DNA of 64,000 nucleotides, taken from DATBHW01 sp035307385. Its GTDB lineage: Bacteria; Chloroflexota; Ktedonobacteria; Ktedonobacterales; DATBGS01. Shown here in pieces: positions 1 through 9,238 of the stretch. Every line of letters begins with the position of its first letter. Position 1 is the first letter of the stretch. The stretch lies in assembly GCA_035307385.1 (NCBI GenBank), contig DATGID010000079.1, positions 1-64,000 of the forward strand, given 5' to 3'. The translations under genes and the position numbers were made by a program. Below the pieces are notes generated by a model, which saw nothing but the letters and a program-made list of their open reading frames with translations, made no database searches and was not told the DNA's origin.

Positions 1-2
1 AC

Positions 3-1139
<1,137 letters not shown>

Positions 1140-1178
1140 CTTGCACTAAAAGCCAGGCCACGAGGGAACCATGACCAG

Positions 1179-1241
1179 TGAGCGCCTGCTGTGCAGCGAT
1201 CTTTGATGGTTATCAAAGGGGCTGCGTACAGCAGGCGCTCA
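1179..1241. terminator. Long compound hairpin after ftsH
   Basis: Three nested inverted repeats share one axis: a 14-bp outer stem (1179-1192 with 1228-1241), a 5-bp middle stem (1193-1197 with 1221-1225, 2-nt bulge), and a 7-bp perfect inner stem CTTTGAT/ATCAAAG (1201-1207 with 1212-1218) closed by GGTT. There is no T-tract after it, so it is not a classical intrinsic terminator. It could be a terminator, an mRNA-end stabiliser or a leader structure for the acetyltransferase that begins at 1311. Confidence 0.6.
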
Positions 1242-1310
1242 TGCGTGTTTCGGGCACGTGCTGAACTGCTGATCTGGCAACGCAAAGCTGGCGCGGAGGA
1301 GACCGCTGGA

Positions 1311-2195
1311 ATGGACGATCTGACAATTCGCCTGGCAGAACCGCAGGATAAAGCCGCCGTGCTGGCCTTTTGTGCCCATACCTGGGATTGGGGCGACTAC
1401 ATCGCCGAGGTCTGGGATGAATGGCTGGCTGATGCGTCCGGCAGGCTGCTGATAGCCATTCTGGCTGATCGTCCGGTGGGCTTGCTGCACATGCGCATGG
1501 TGGGGCCAGACGAATGCTGGCTTGAGGGCATGCGCGTCGATCCTGCCATGCGCAAACAAGGCATTGCCGCACGTTTATATGAACAGGCGATGCGCGAGGC
1601 CCGGCAGATGGGGGCAACGGTTGCCCGCCTGGCAACGCACTCGGAGAACGTTGTTGCGCACCGTGTGATCGAGTCGCTGGGCTTTGAGCAGGTGGCGACG
1701 CATCTGCACTATGCCGCTGCTGCCGAGAAAGTGCGCGGCGCGCCTCGGCCATTGGTGGCCGAGGCACAAGACCTGCCCGCCTTGCTGGCGTTTCTTGATC
1801 GGTCGAATATCTTTCCGGTCACTGGCGGGCTGATCTATGAGGATTGGGGGGACCGAACACACGCGCTGACCGAAGAGGTACTGCGCGAACGGCTTGCCCA
1901 TGGACAGGTATTGCTGCTGCGGCAATGGGATGACTTTCAGGCTATAGCCATTTGTGGCCTCCAACATGCTGCTGAGCCGGTATTATTGGTAGAATATATC
2001 GACGGAACGACGGAGGGAGTGGGTCGCCTGGCCTATGGTATGCGTCCACTGGCGGCTGAACGTGGATTGGATCAGGTGGCGATTACGATTCCCAACCTGC
2101 TGATGCTGCGCGATGTGCTTGAGGGCACCGGCTATCACACGGAAGACGCCGGTTTTTTTCTGGTCTATCAGTGCCAGGTAGATGCGGAGGCGTGA
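1311..2195 (+). CDS. GNAT-family N-acetyltransferase, two-domain
   Basis: Probable acetyl-CoA-dependent N-acetyltransferase; substrate unknown. Residues 1 to about 150 form a GNAT domain with the acetyl-CoA pyrophosphate-binding segment RKQGIA preceded by the strand EGMRVDPAM and followed by the helix ARLYEQAM. Residues 155-294 look like a second, degenerate GNAT-like half without a clear acetyl-CoA motif, as in tandem-GNAT proteins. I chose the ATG at 1311 because GGAGGAGA lies 8 nt upstream and the GNAT fold starts right after it (DLTIRLAEP). A longer frame open from 1191 would run through the hairpin at 1179-1241 and has no ribosome-binding site. Confidence 0.85.
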   Translation: MDDLTIRLAEPQDKAAVLAFCAHTWDWGDYIAEVWDEWLADASGRLLIAILADRPVGLLHMRMVGPDECWLEGMRVDPAMRKQGIAARLYEQAMREARQMGATVARLATHSENVVAHRVIESLGFEQVATHLHYAAAAEKVRGAPRPLVAEAQDLPALLAFLDRSNIFPVTGGLIYEDWGDRTHALTEEVLRERLAHGQVLLLRQWDDFQAIAICGLQHAAEPVLLVEYIDGTTEGVGRLAYGMRPLAAERGLDQVAITIPNLLMLRDVLEGTGYHTEDAGFFLVYQCQVDAEA

Positions 2196-2219
2196 TCAGG
2201 CAAATCAGAGCGCCTTCTG

Positions 2220-2248
2220 TTGCGCCCAGCAGCCGGGGTTGATATAAT
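2220..2248 (+). promoter_or_regulatory. Sigma-70-type promoter for the FHA kinase gene
   Basis: TTGCGC at 2220-2225, a 17-bp spacer and a perfect TATAAT at 2243-2248. It lies just after the acetyltransferase stop and about 85 bp before the kinase start at 2335, so it marks the beginning of the phospho-signalling cluster. Confidence 0.7.
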
Positions 2249-2334
2249 AACGCGGGTGGAATTATCGCAGAGCCTCCTCGCGCTGGCGCGTTGGGGGTGT
2301 CGAACAGACATGAGAGATCGGGGGATGACGCACA

Positions 2335-3627
2335 ATGCTGGGCCGCACAATCAAGGGCAAAAATGGTCAATACAAACTGATCGATGTGCGCGGCAGTGGG
2401 AGCATGGCGACTGTCTATGTGAGTCGTGATCTGAACAGCAACCGCATCTTCGCCGTGAAAATCTTGCGGCCAGAAATTGCGAATCAAGGAGAGTTTCTGG
2501 AGCGCTTCCACCGCGAGGCCCAGATTCTGATGGTGCTGACCGACCCACATATTGTGCGCCCTGTGGAGTATGGAGACGATGATGACGCACACTTCATTGT
2601 CATGGACTACATCGATGGCTCGACACTGAAAGAGCAAATCATTGCCGACGCGCCTTTTGCGCCGCAGCGCGCGCTGGATGCGGCTCTGCAAGCGGCTGAG
2701 GGCTTGAACGCTGCCTATACCCAGAAGAAGGTGGTGCATCGCGACATCAAGCCGCAAAATATCCTGGTGACTACCAAAAATGTCATCAAGCTGACCGATT
2801 TCGGCATGGCGCGTGCGCAGGAATCGGTGACGCTGACCGGCTCTAACGTTTTTATGGGTACTCCATATTACGTGGCCCCGGAGCAGGCCGATGACAGCCG
2901 CAGCGCCGATATTCGTTCGGATTTGTATTCGCTGGCGTGTGTGGTCTTCGAGATGGTGACCGGTCAGGTGCCCTATGACGGAACCAACGCCGTCGATGTG
3001 GTCGTGAAACATGTGCGCAATCCCATCCCTTCTGCCTGTGGGATTATCCCCGACCTGCCCGATGCCTTTGATGTCTTCTTTCAGAAGGCGATGGCTAAAG
3101 CGCCTGCCAACCGCTTTCAGACACCACTGGAATTCATCCGCGAGTTAGAGGGCCTCAAACAGACGGTTGGCGCATCGAGCGGTCCGGTTGAGTTCCGGCC
3201 ATCGGGCAGCCACATCACCGAGGAGATGCTGGACGCGCAGCTTGCGCCGGTTGCCGCGCCTCCGCGGCCTGATGTGAGGCCGTCATCTGGCGCGCAAGGG
3301 CAGACCAAGCCGAAACTCACGCTGCTCTCTACCGGCCAGGTTGTACCTCTCACCGGCAGCCAGGCGATTATTGGGCGGAGTGACCCCCACCGGCAAATCT
3401 ATCCAGAGGTTGATCTTTCGGCGCTTGATACTGATCGTATGGTGTCCCGCCGTCAGGCGCGGGTGTTGCAGCATGATGGCCGCTTTTTTGTCGAGGATTT
3501 GCGCGCGTTAAACGTGACGCGCCTCAATGGGGTGCCGCTCCGGCCCAACGAGGAGCGCGAACTGTACGATGGAGATATCTTGCGCGCAGGCAATATTGAG
3601 ATACGTTTTAGCCTGCACGATAATTAA
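2335..3627 (+). CDS. Ser/Thr protein kinase with C-terminal FHA domain
   Basis: Hanks-type protein kinase fused to a phosphothreonine-binding FHA domain. Kinase elements: glycine loop GSGSMATVYV (about 20-29), ATP-anchoring Lys42 in FAVKIL, catalytic HRDIKPQN at about 135-142, DFG at about 155, and VAPEQ marking the end of the activation segment. The FHA domain fills residues about 325-430 (GRSDPHRQIYPEVDLS, then SRRQARV and LNGV). No transmembrane segment is visible, so this is a soluble kinase, unlike PknB-type receptors. It is the first gene of a cluster with a membrane FHA protein and a second kinase, so the three products probably signal to each other. Start ATG 2335 is preceded by a G-rich site in the spacer. 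Confidence 0.92.
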   Translation: MLGRTIKGKNGQYKLIDVRGSGSMATVYVSRDLNSNRIFAVKILRPEIANQGEFLERFHREAQILMVLTDPHIVRPVEYGDDDDAHFIVMDYIDGSTLKEQIIADAPFAPQRALDAALQAAEGLNAAYTQKKVVHRDIKPQNILVTTKNVIKLTDFGMARAQESVTLTGSNVFMGTPYYVAPEQADDSRSADIRSDLYSLACVVFEMVTGQVPYDGTNAVDVVVKHVRNPIPSACGIIPDLPDAFDVFFQKAMAKAPANRFQTPLEFIRELEGLKQTVGASSGPVEFRPSGSHITEEMLDAQLAPVAAPPRPDVRPSSGAQGQTKPKLTLLSTGQVVPLTGSQAIIGRSDPHRQIYPEVDLSALDTDRMVSRRQARVLQHDGRFFVEDLRALNVTRLNGVPLRPNEERELYDGDILRAGNIEIRFSLHDN

Positions 3628-3774
3628 GCGAACTTGAAACGCTCTCCTCGCCTGGAGTGCTCTCGCAGGCGGATGCTGGGGAGAAAAGCAAGAGACTGTT
3701 CTTTTAGATAATCGTTCTTAATAAAAGAGTATAGCCTGTACGGGTGAGTAAACCATTCGAGGGGGATAGCAGAT

Positions 3775-5844
3775 ATGGGATCGGGAAGCTCTAGCTTCTT
3801 GTTGGCCGCCAGGCCAACTGGCGCTGCCGTGCTGGCAGCCGATATTGGAAGCCTGATTCAAAATCCCGCGGTGTTGCTAGGCGCTGCTGCTGTAGTGGTC
3901 ATAGCGGTCTTGATTGTCTTAATCATGGTGCTGCGCGGCGGCTCCAAGAAAGGTGAACTGGCGCAAGAGGTGGATGACCAGGGGGCCTGGGATTCCGCGC
4001 CGCGTGGAGTCCCTAGCCCGGCTGGCCGGGGACGCGAGGCGAATGATCAAATGTTGCCCTGGGAGCAAGGTGGCGCGCGCATGGAAAGCAGCCGCCCATC
4101 GATAAGTGGCAGGCGTGGGCCAGGTGGCCGCGATGCCCAGGCGGGCTGGGGCCAGGCCGATCAAGACGCGCCGCCTTGGGAAGCGCAGAGTCAACCCTCC
4201 GCCAGAGGCGGCCAGTGGGTGGGAACGGATGAATGGGCACCACCGGACGCGGGCATGGGCCGGGGTAACGCCGACCAGCGCGGCCAGGGCCAGATGGGGG
4301 CGCGTGAGAACGAAGGGTGGCCGTGGGGAGCGGGCCAGGCATCCCCTGCTGGACAAAATGGCGATCAATGGGGCCAGGCGGCGGGTGCGCCAATGGGCCG
4401 GGGCAACGACCAGTGGGGCCAGGGACCAGCGTCTCCGGCAATGGGCCGGGGCAACGATCAATGGGGCCAGGGGCCAGGAAACTCTCGCCCAAGAGGCCAG
4501 GAGAACGATCAGTGGGGTCAGGCGGCTGGCGCGCCGATGGGCCGCGGCGATGACCAATGGGGCCAGGGGCCAGCCGTACCTCCTGCTGCGGGGCGTGGAA
4601 ACGACCAGTGGGGGCAAGGGCCAGCCGCATCTCCGGCAGTGGGGCGTGATAACGACCAATGGGGCCAGGGCGCAGCCATGGGTGGACGTGGGCAGGATCA
4701 ATGGGGCGCGCCCAATGGCTATAACACAGGCCAGGCAGAAGATCAGGGCTTTGACCTGCGTGGCGGAGCACGACGAGGAGCCGAGCCAGCGGCTCAGGCA
4801 GATGGACAATGGGGACAAGGGAATTGGGGCCAGGCAAACGCTGGCTGGAACAATGCTGAACCGGCTGGTCAGTGGGGGCAATCCCCCTCGTCCGGCCCGC
4901 TTCCCCCATCGGCCCGTCCGGCTCAACCAGGCAACAGCCGCCCCAACAACCAGGGTGGCCTGGGCAATCAATCTCCCGATGTTGGTGGCGGCTGGGGCGA
5001 GCGCGAGGCTCCGGCCTGGCAAGCCGAACCCCGGCGCGAGCAACCTGCCTGGGAGACGCCCAGTTGGCAATCGCCTGAGCCGGAGCCAGCAGGTCCACGC
5101 AGCGCCCCGCGCAATCAAGCCCCGGCGCAGCCCCAATGGGACCAGCCGGGCCGGGGCGAGGCTCCGCCTTCCTGGGAAGCCGCAGGGGCAGGCGGTCAGT
5201 GGGGCCAGGCTGAACCGGCCCCGCGCCTCAATCCCAGCCGCCCTATTGAGCCAGCGGGCGCGAGAGGCATAAGCCAGCCCCTGGCATCCGATGGGGAATG
5301 GGGGAATCCTGCTTTTGATCGGCCAACCGTCAAACCCACGCCGCAGCCGGATAGCTGGGGGCAGCCTGAGCCGCCAGCCTGGCAGGCTGCCGCGCCCGCC
5401 GGAGCGGATGCTCCAACAGTGCGGGCTGGCGGCCCTGCTGCCAGCCGACTCAGCAAAGTCAGCCCCGAGTCTACGGCGTATGCGCCCGCCCCGGAAGACG
5501 GCGGCGACAAGACGGTCGTTATTCGCAAAGACGCTGGCGCTGGCGCGGTGCGCGCTCCCTCTGTCGTGGTGCGGCAGGGCAAAGAGCCTGGACGTACCTA
5601 TGATATGCGCAAGGACCATATGACTATTGGCCGCAGCCGCGATAGCGATATCTTCCTGGAGGATTTGGCGGTGTCACGTCTGCATGCCACCATTTATCGC
5701 GATGAAATGGGCGGCTATCTGCTGCGCGATGAAAACAGCGCTAATGGCACCAGTGTTAATGGGCAGCGTGTCAGTGAAGTTCCTCTCCAGGAGGGGGATG
5801 AGATTCAACTGGGCCAGACCATCCTGGCGTTTGTGCGCCGCTAG
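3775..5844 (+). CDS. Membrane-anchored FHA-domain protein with long QWGQ-repeat linker
   Basis: Adaptor-type protein that probably binds phosphothreonine on partners of the neighbouring kinases. A single transmembrane segment (about residues 33-54, followed by RGGSKKG) comes after a short N-terminus, so the rest is probably cytoplasmic. Residues 60-580 are low-complexity, rich in Gly, Gln, Trp, Pro and Ala. Between about 195 and 310 there are eight copies of a DQWGQ-like unit (consensus N-D-Q-W-G-Q-G-P). The FHA domain is at about 600-689 and keeps GRSRDSDI, SRLHA and NGTSVNG. ATG 3775 follows GAGGGGGAT. The repetitive DNA opens long antisense frames that are shadows. The function of the tryptophan-rich linker is unknown; scaffolding or phase separation is only a guess. 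Confidence 0.88.
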   Translation: MGSGSSSFLLAARPTGAAVLAADIGSLIQNPAVLLGAAAVVVIAVLIVLIMVLRGGSKKGELAQEVDDQGAWDSAPRGVPSPAGRGREANDQMLPWEQGGARMESSRPSISGRRGPGGRDAQAGWGQADQDAPPWEAQSQPSARGGQWVGTDEWAPPDAGMGRGNADQRGQGQMGARENEGWPWGAGQASPAGQNGDQWGQAAGAPMGRGNDQWGQGPASPAMGRGNDQWGQGPGNSRPRGQENDQWGQAAGAPMGRGDDQWGQGPAVPPAAGRGNDQWGQGPAASPAVGRDNDQWGQGAAMGGRGQDQWGAPNGYNTGQAEDQGFDLRGGARRGAEPAAQADGQWGQGNWGQANAGWNNAEPAGQWGQSPSSGPLPPSARPAQPGNSRPNNQGGLGNQSPDVGGGWGEREAPAWQAEPRREQPAWETPSWQSPEPEPAGPRSAPRNQAPAQPQWDQPGRGEAPPSWEAAGAGGQWGQAEPAPRLNPSRPIEPAGARGISQPLASDGEWGNPAFDRPTVKPTPQPDSWGQPEPPAWQAAAPAGADAPTVRAGGPAASRLSKVSPESTAYAPAPEDGGDKTVVIRKDAGAGAVRAPSVVVRQGKEPGRTYDMRKDHMTIGRSRDSDIFLEDLAVSRLHATIYRDEMGGYLLRDENSANGTSVNGQRVSEVPLQEGDEIQLGQTILAFVRR

Positions 5845-5867
5845 CGCCTGAACCTGCGCGCGGCGTG

Positions 5868-5913
5868 CAAAAACGAGGAGCGACCGAAGCGCTTCGGTCG
5901 CTCCTCGTTTTTG
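5868..5913. terminator. Perfect bidirectional intrinsic terminator
   Basis: A 46-bp perfect palindrome: the arm 5868-5890 is the reverse complement of 5891-5913, with an A5 tract entering and a T5 tract leaving. It ends transcription of the FHA protein gene 24 bp after its stop. Confidence 0.9.
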
Positions 5914-5943
5914 TGCTCTTTTGCCGGAAGCTGTCTGCACAGA

Positions 5944-5952
5944 TGTTATAAT
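5944..5952 (+). promoter_or_regulatory. Extended -10 promoter for the zinc-ribbon kinase
   Basis: TGT-TATAAT at 5944-5952 is an extended -10 element, about 100 bp before the GTG start at 6058 and just downstream of the terminator. The best -35 candidate, TTGCCG at 5921-5926, is 20 bp away, so recognition probably relies on the extended -10. Confidence 0.55.
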
Positions 5953-6057
5953 AAGGAGGTAATGACGAAGCGATGCGTGGTCTGCTGCGATGCTGAAAGG
6001 CCACCTTTCAGGTGCTGGTGGGGCAGGCTGAGGGGGCGATACATATGAGGGGCGTTC

Positions 6058-7302
6058 GTGAAGGATGATTTAATCGGCGCACGGATTGGGCACTATATCA
6101 TCCAGGAACCATTAGGACAGGGTGGTATGGCGCGCGTCTATAAAGGCTATCAGGAACACCTGGATCGCCTCGTTGCCATCAAGGTGCTGCCGAGCTATTA
6201 CGCCGCCGATCCCAACTTTGTCAATCGCTTTAAGCGTGAAGCCCAGGCGATGGCGCGCCTGTCGCATCCCAACATTGTGACGGTACACGATGCTGGCGAG
6301 CAAGAGGGCCGCCTGTATATTGTCATGGCGTATATGAGCGGTGGCACGCTGAAGAGCCGGATGGACCATCGGATGGATATGGCCGAAACCCTGCCGGTGG
6401 TCAGCCAGATTGCCGCCGCGCTTCAGTATGCCCATGAACGCTCGATCATTCACCGCGATGTCAAGCCGGTCAATGTCTTACTTGATGGGGATGGGCGCGC
6501 GGTGCTGAGCGATTTCGGCATTGCCAAAGTGATGGAAAGCGCCGAAAACCATCTGACCCGCCCTGGCGCTGGCGTGGGCACGCCTGAGTATATGTCGCCG
6601 GAGCAATGCCGTGGCAGCGGCGTCTCTCCGCGCAGCGATATCTATGCCCTGGGTGTGATGATTTATGAAATGCTGGCGGGACGCACCCCGTTTCAAGCCG
6701 ATAATTATACCGCGCTGGCCCACGCGCATATCTACGAGCCGGTGCCTCCGCCCACGCTTTTTAATCCGCGCATCTCGCCAGCGGTGCAGGCGGTGATGCT
6801 GCGCGCCCTGGCAAAAGACCCGGCGCAGCGCTTTCGCCAGGCGACTGACCTGGCAACGGCGCTGGAGTTTGCCGGTGGTGGCAGCTCTGTTGGCGGGAAT
6901 GGCCCGCTGCCGGGGCAACTCATCGATGAGACCAGCGGCGTCCGGCAGACCACAGTGCTGATTTGCCCGCACTGTGGCACGATGAGCAAGCCGCAGATGC
7001 GTTTCTGTCGTCGCTGCGGCGAAAGCTTGAGCGGCATTGAGCCGCGTATGGTGACGGCGACGCTTGCGGGGCATGGACGTTCGGGTAGCTTTGCGAAACT
7101 GGGCACCTGGACGCAGACCTGCCCGACCTGCCAGGCTCCCAACGCGCCGGGCAGGAAGTTTTGCACCAAATGTGGCAATCGTTTGCCGGGAACGTCGATA
7201 GACTCGGGCACGGTGATGCTCACCTGCCCGGCCTGCAACACGCAGAATCTGCCAGGGCGTAATTTCTGTACGCGCTGCGGGCAACCGCTCGCGCGCTCGT
7301 GA
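6058..7302 (+). CDS. Ser/Thr protein kinase with three C-terminal zinc ribbons
   Basis: Hanks-type kinase: glycine loop GQGGMARVYKG, Lys42 in AIKVL, HRDVKPVN at about 132-139, DFGIAK, and GTPEYMSPEQ in the activation segment. No membrane segment follows. From about residue 300 there are three double-CxxC modules: CPHC...CRRC, CPTC...CTKC and CPAC...CTRC, each a zinc-ribbon type, joined by Ser/Thr-rich linkers. The ribbons probably mediate protein or nucleic acid contacts or sense redox or zinc; this is inference. Start is GTG 6058, 5 nt after GAGGGG; no in-frame ATG is near. It has its own promoter after a strong terminator, so it is transcribed apart from the two FHA genes. Confidence 0.92.
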   Translation: MKDDLIGARIGHYIIQEPLGQGGMARVYKGYQEHLDRLVAIKVLPSYYAADPNFVNRFKREAQAMARLSHPNIVTVHDAGEQEGRLYIVMAYMSGGTLKSRMDHRMDMAETLPVVSQIAAALQYAHERSIIHRDVKPVNVLLDGDGRAVLSDFGIAKVMESAENHLTRPGAGVGTPEYMSPEQCRGSGVSPRSDIYALGVMIYEMLAGRTPFQADNYTALAHAHIYEPVPPPTLFNPRISPAVQAVMLRALAKDPAQRFRQATDLATALEFAGGGSSVGGNGPLPGQLIDETSGVRQTTVLICPHCGTMSKPQMRFCRRCGESLSGIEPRMVTATLAGHGRSGSFAKLGTWTQTCPTCQAPNAPGRKFCTKCGNRLPGTSIDSGTVMLTCPACNTQNLPGRNFCTRCGQPLARS

Positions 7303-7341
7303 GTTTTCCTGGTGGCAAACAATAAGGAGTGAAGCATTCCT

Positions 7342-8100
7342 GTGGAACAGACAACACCGCAAGCCCCGGCTCGGCTGGGGCGCGCTGATATTCATATGCA
7401 CACCAATCTGGGCGATGGCACCGCCAGCCCGGCCAGAGTGCTTGCCGAGGCCGAGCGGCGGCACCTGGATGTGATTGCCATTACCGACCACGACCACCTT
7501 GAAGGCTACAAGCGCGTGATGGACTTGCTGGCGCGGTCAACTACGTCGCTGGGCGTTATCCCTGGCATCGAAGTGACGACGCGCCAGGGGCATTTGTTGG
7601 GGCTGTGGATGCAGCAGCCAGTCAAAATGATGCGCTCGGTGGAGTGGAGTATTGACGCCATCAAGGAACAGGGCGGGCTGGTGGTCGTTCCTCATCCCCT
7701 TGGCCGTCTCGTTCCCAGCCTGAGCCGCAGGAAGATCGAGGAACTGCTGGAACGCGGATTTGCCATCGATGGGCTGGAGGTCTATAACCCATCGCCTGCC
7801 AATCGCTGGCAGCGCCAGGAAGTGTTGGACCTGAACCAGCAATGGGGACTGGCACCAACGGGGGGCAGTGACGCGCATTTCTGGCAGCATATCGGCAGCG
7901 GCTATACCACCTTTGCGGGCACGACGGCGGAAGAACTGCGCGCGGCACTGACCGGCAAGGCTACCGCTGCGGGCGGGCAGGAAGCGCCGCCCGAACGTCT
8001 TCCCATCGCCTCATTGGTGGGCCAGTGCGCCTGGAGTTGGTTCGTTGACCCTCCCCGCAAGATTAGTCGCATGATGCGCACAACAGCCTCGGCCTCTTGA
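7342..8100 (+). CDS. PHP-domain metal-dependent phosphoesterase
   Basis: Member of the PHP family of polymerase and histidinol phosphatase-like hydrolases, probably acting on small phosphorylated compounds. Metal-binding motifs: HMHTNLGDG near the N-terminus, ITDHDHLEG, a mid-protein HPLG and a C-terminal GGSDAHFW. GTG 7342 follows AAGGAG by about 12 nt. Only 39 bp separate it from the kinase gene, so the two are probably co-transcribed. A paralogue with the same architecture lies at 43572-44468, next to inositol-lipid genes. The precise substrate cannot be told from sequence. Confidence 0.85.
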   Translation: MEQTTPQAPARLGRADIHMHTNLGDGTASPARVLAEAERRHLDVIAITDHDHLEGYKRVMDLLARSTTSLGVIPGIEVTTRQGHLLGLWMQQPVKMMRSVEWSIDAIKEQGGLVVVPHPLGRLVPSLSRRKIEELLERGFAIDGLEVYNPSPANRWQRQEVLDLNQQWGLAPTGGSDAHFWQHIGSGYTTFAGTTAEELRAALTGKATAAGGQEAPPERLPIASLVGQCAWSWFVDPPRKISRMMRTTASAS

Positions 8101-8148
8101 TGGCGGCTTGTGGCCCTTCAGGGTTTCCAGACCAGCGCCCCCTCGACG

Positions 8149-8157
8149 TGATACAAT
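8149..8157 (+). promoter_or_regulatory. Extended -10 element upstream of larE
   Basis: TGA-TACAAT at 8149-8157, 44 bp before the larE ATG. No convincing -35 box is seen at 16-18 bp. Confidence 0.4.
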
Positions 8158-8201
8158 ACAGGGTCAAGGGATGTGTCTAGCCCTGTGATCAGGAGTTAAG
8201 C

Positions 8202-9101
8202 ATGTCAGCGGTTTCCACCAATCCGACAGCGGCCCGCGAGGCGCTGCCGCCTGAGATTGAGCATAAATATCAACAGTTGCGCGCCATACTGGCCGAACTG
8301 GGTTCGGTGCTGGTGGCCTATTCGGGCGGCGTCGACAGCGCACTGCTGCTGAAAGTGGCCTCGGATATGCTGGGTGAGCGGGCAGTGGGCGTGATTGCGA
8401 CCTCGCCCGCCTATGAGGACGAGGAGACCGCCGAGGCGCTGCGCACGGCGGAGGCGATGAGTGCGCGTGTCATCCAGATCGAGACGCATGAGATGGAAAA
8501 CGAGCGCTATGTGGCGAATGGTCTGGACCGCTGCTATCACTGTAAACAGGAACTCTTCACCAGGCTGGTGCCGCTGGCGCGGGAAATGAATATCCAGACG
8601 ATTGCCTATGGCCTCAACCAAGATGATCTTGGCGATTTTCGGCCTGGGCAGCGGGCGGCACGCGAGTTTGGCGTGCGCGGGCCACTGCAAGAGGCTGGTC
8701 TGGTGAAAGACGAGATTCGCGCCATTGCGCAGCACTTAGGCGTGCCGGTGTGGGATAAACCAGCTCTGGCCTGCTACTCGTCGCGCATTCCTTATGGCAC
8801 GCCGGTCACCATGGAGGCGCTGCAAAAAGTGGGTCGGGCTGAACGGCTGCTGCGCTCGCTTGGCTTTCGGCAGGTGCGCGTGCGCCACCATGATACGGTT
8901 GCGCGCATCGAGGTGAGTCGGGCTGATTTTCCGCGATTGATCGAGGAAGAGATCAATCAACAGGTGGTGGCAGGCTTCAAGGCGATTGGCTATGCCTATG
9001 TCACGCTTGATCTGCAAGGCTATCGTTCGGGGAGCATGAACGAACTGCACCGCAAGCGCCCGGCGCAGGGACTGAAAATTAATCGTTCTGAGGAATTATG
9101 A
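8202..9101 (+). CDS. larE: ATP-dependent sacrificial sulfur transferase LarE
   Basis: PP-loop ATPase that adenylates the pyridinium dicarboxylate precursor of the nickel-pincer cofactor and donates sulfur, in characterised cases from its own cysteine. The PP-loop SGGVDSALLLK is near residue 35, RCYHCKQELF at about residue 110, and KPALACYSSRIPYG contains the Cys in the region used as sulfur donor in family members. Length (299 aa) is slightly above the family norm of about 270-280. ATG 8202 follows AGGAGT. No larA, larB or larC is in the window, so the cofactor target enzyme is elsewhere or the protein serves another sulfur-transfer role. A terminator follows immediately. Confidence 0.9.
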   Translation: MSAVSTNPTAAREALPPEIEHKYQQLRAILAELGSVLVAYSGGVDSALLLKVASDMLGERAVGVIATSPAYEDEETAEALRTAEAMSARVIQIETHEMENERYVANGLDRCYHCKQELFTRLVPLAREMNIQTIAYGLNQDDLGDFRPGQRAAREFGVRGPLQEAGLVKDEIRAIAQHLGVPVWDKPALACYSSRIPYGTPVTMEALQKVGRAERLLRSLGFRQVRVRHHDTVARIEVSRADFPRLIEEEINQQVVAGFKAIGYAYVTLDLQGYRSGSMNELHRKRPAQGLKINRSEEL

Positions 9102-9110
9102 CGAAAGCGC

Positions 9111-9137
9111 AAAGAACCGACGTTTCGTCGGTTCTTT
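9111..9137. terminator. Intrinsic terminator after larE
   Basis: Perfect 12-bp stem (9111-9122 with 9126-9137) with a TTT loop, A-rich entry and T-rich exit, 9 bp after the larE stop. Confidence 0.85.
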
Positions 9138-9147
9138 CGATGAAGCC

Positions 9148-9176
9148 TTTCCAACTGCCTCTTCGTGCGCTATAAT
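9148..9176 (+). promoter_or_regulatory. Promoter of miaB
   Basis: TTTCCA at 9148-9153, a 17-bp spacer and TATAAT at 9171-9176, between the larE terminator and miaB, leaving an untranslated leader of about 55 nt. Confidence 0.65.
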
Positions 9177-9238
9177 ACGTTACTTGAATACATGCAGAAG
9201 AGATCAGATTTCCAGGCGAAGACCACGAGGTGGCTCCC

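Noticed and set aside
3919..5619. Long open frame on the minus strand over the FHA scaffold gene, and others on the plus strand at 4106-5272
   Set aside because: They are produced by the repetitive GC-rich DNA of the QWGQ linker; they lack domains and ribosome-binding sites, while the plus-strand frame from 3775 has both ends recognisable.
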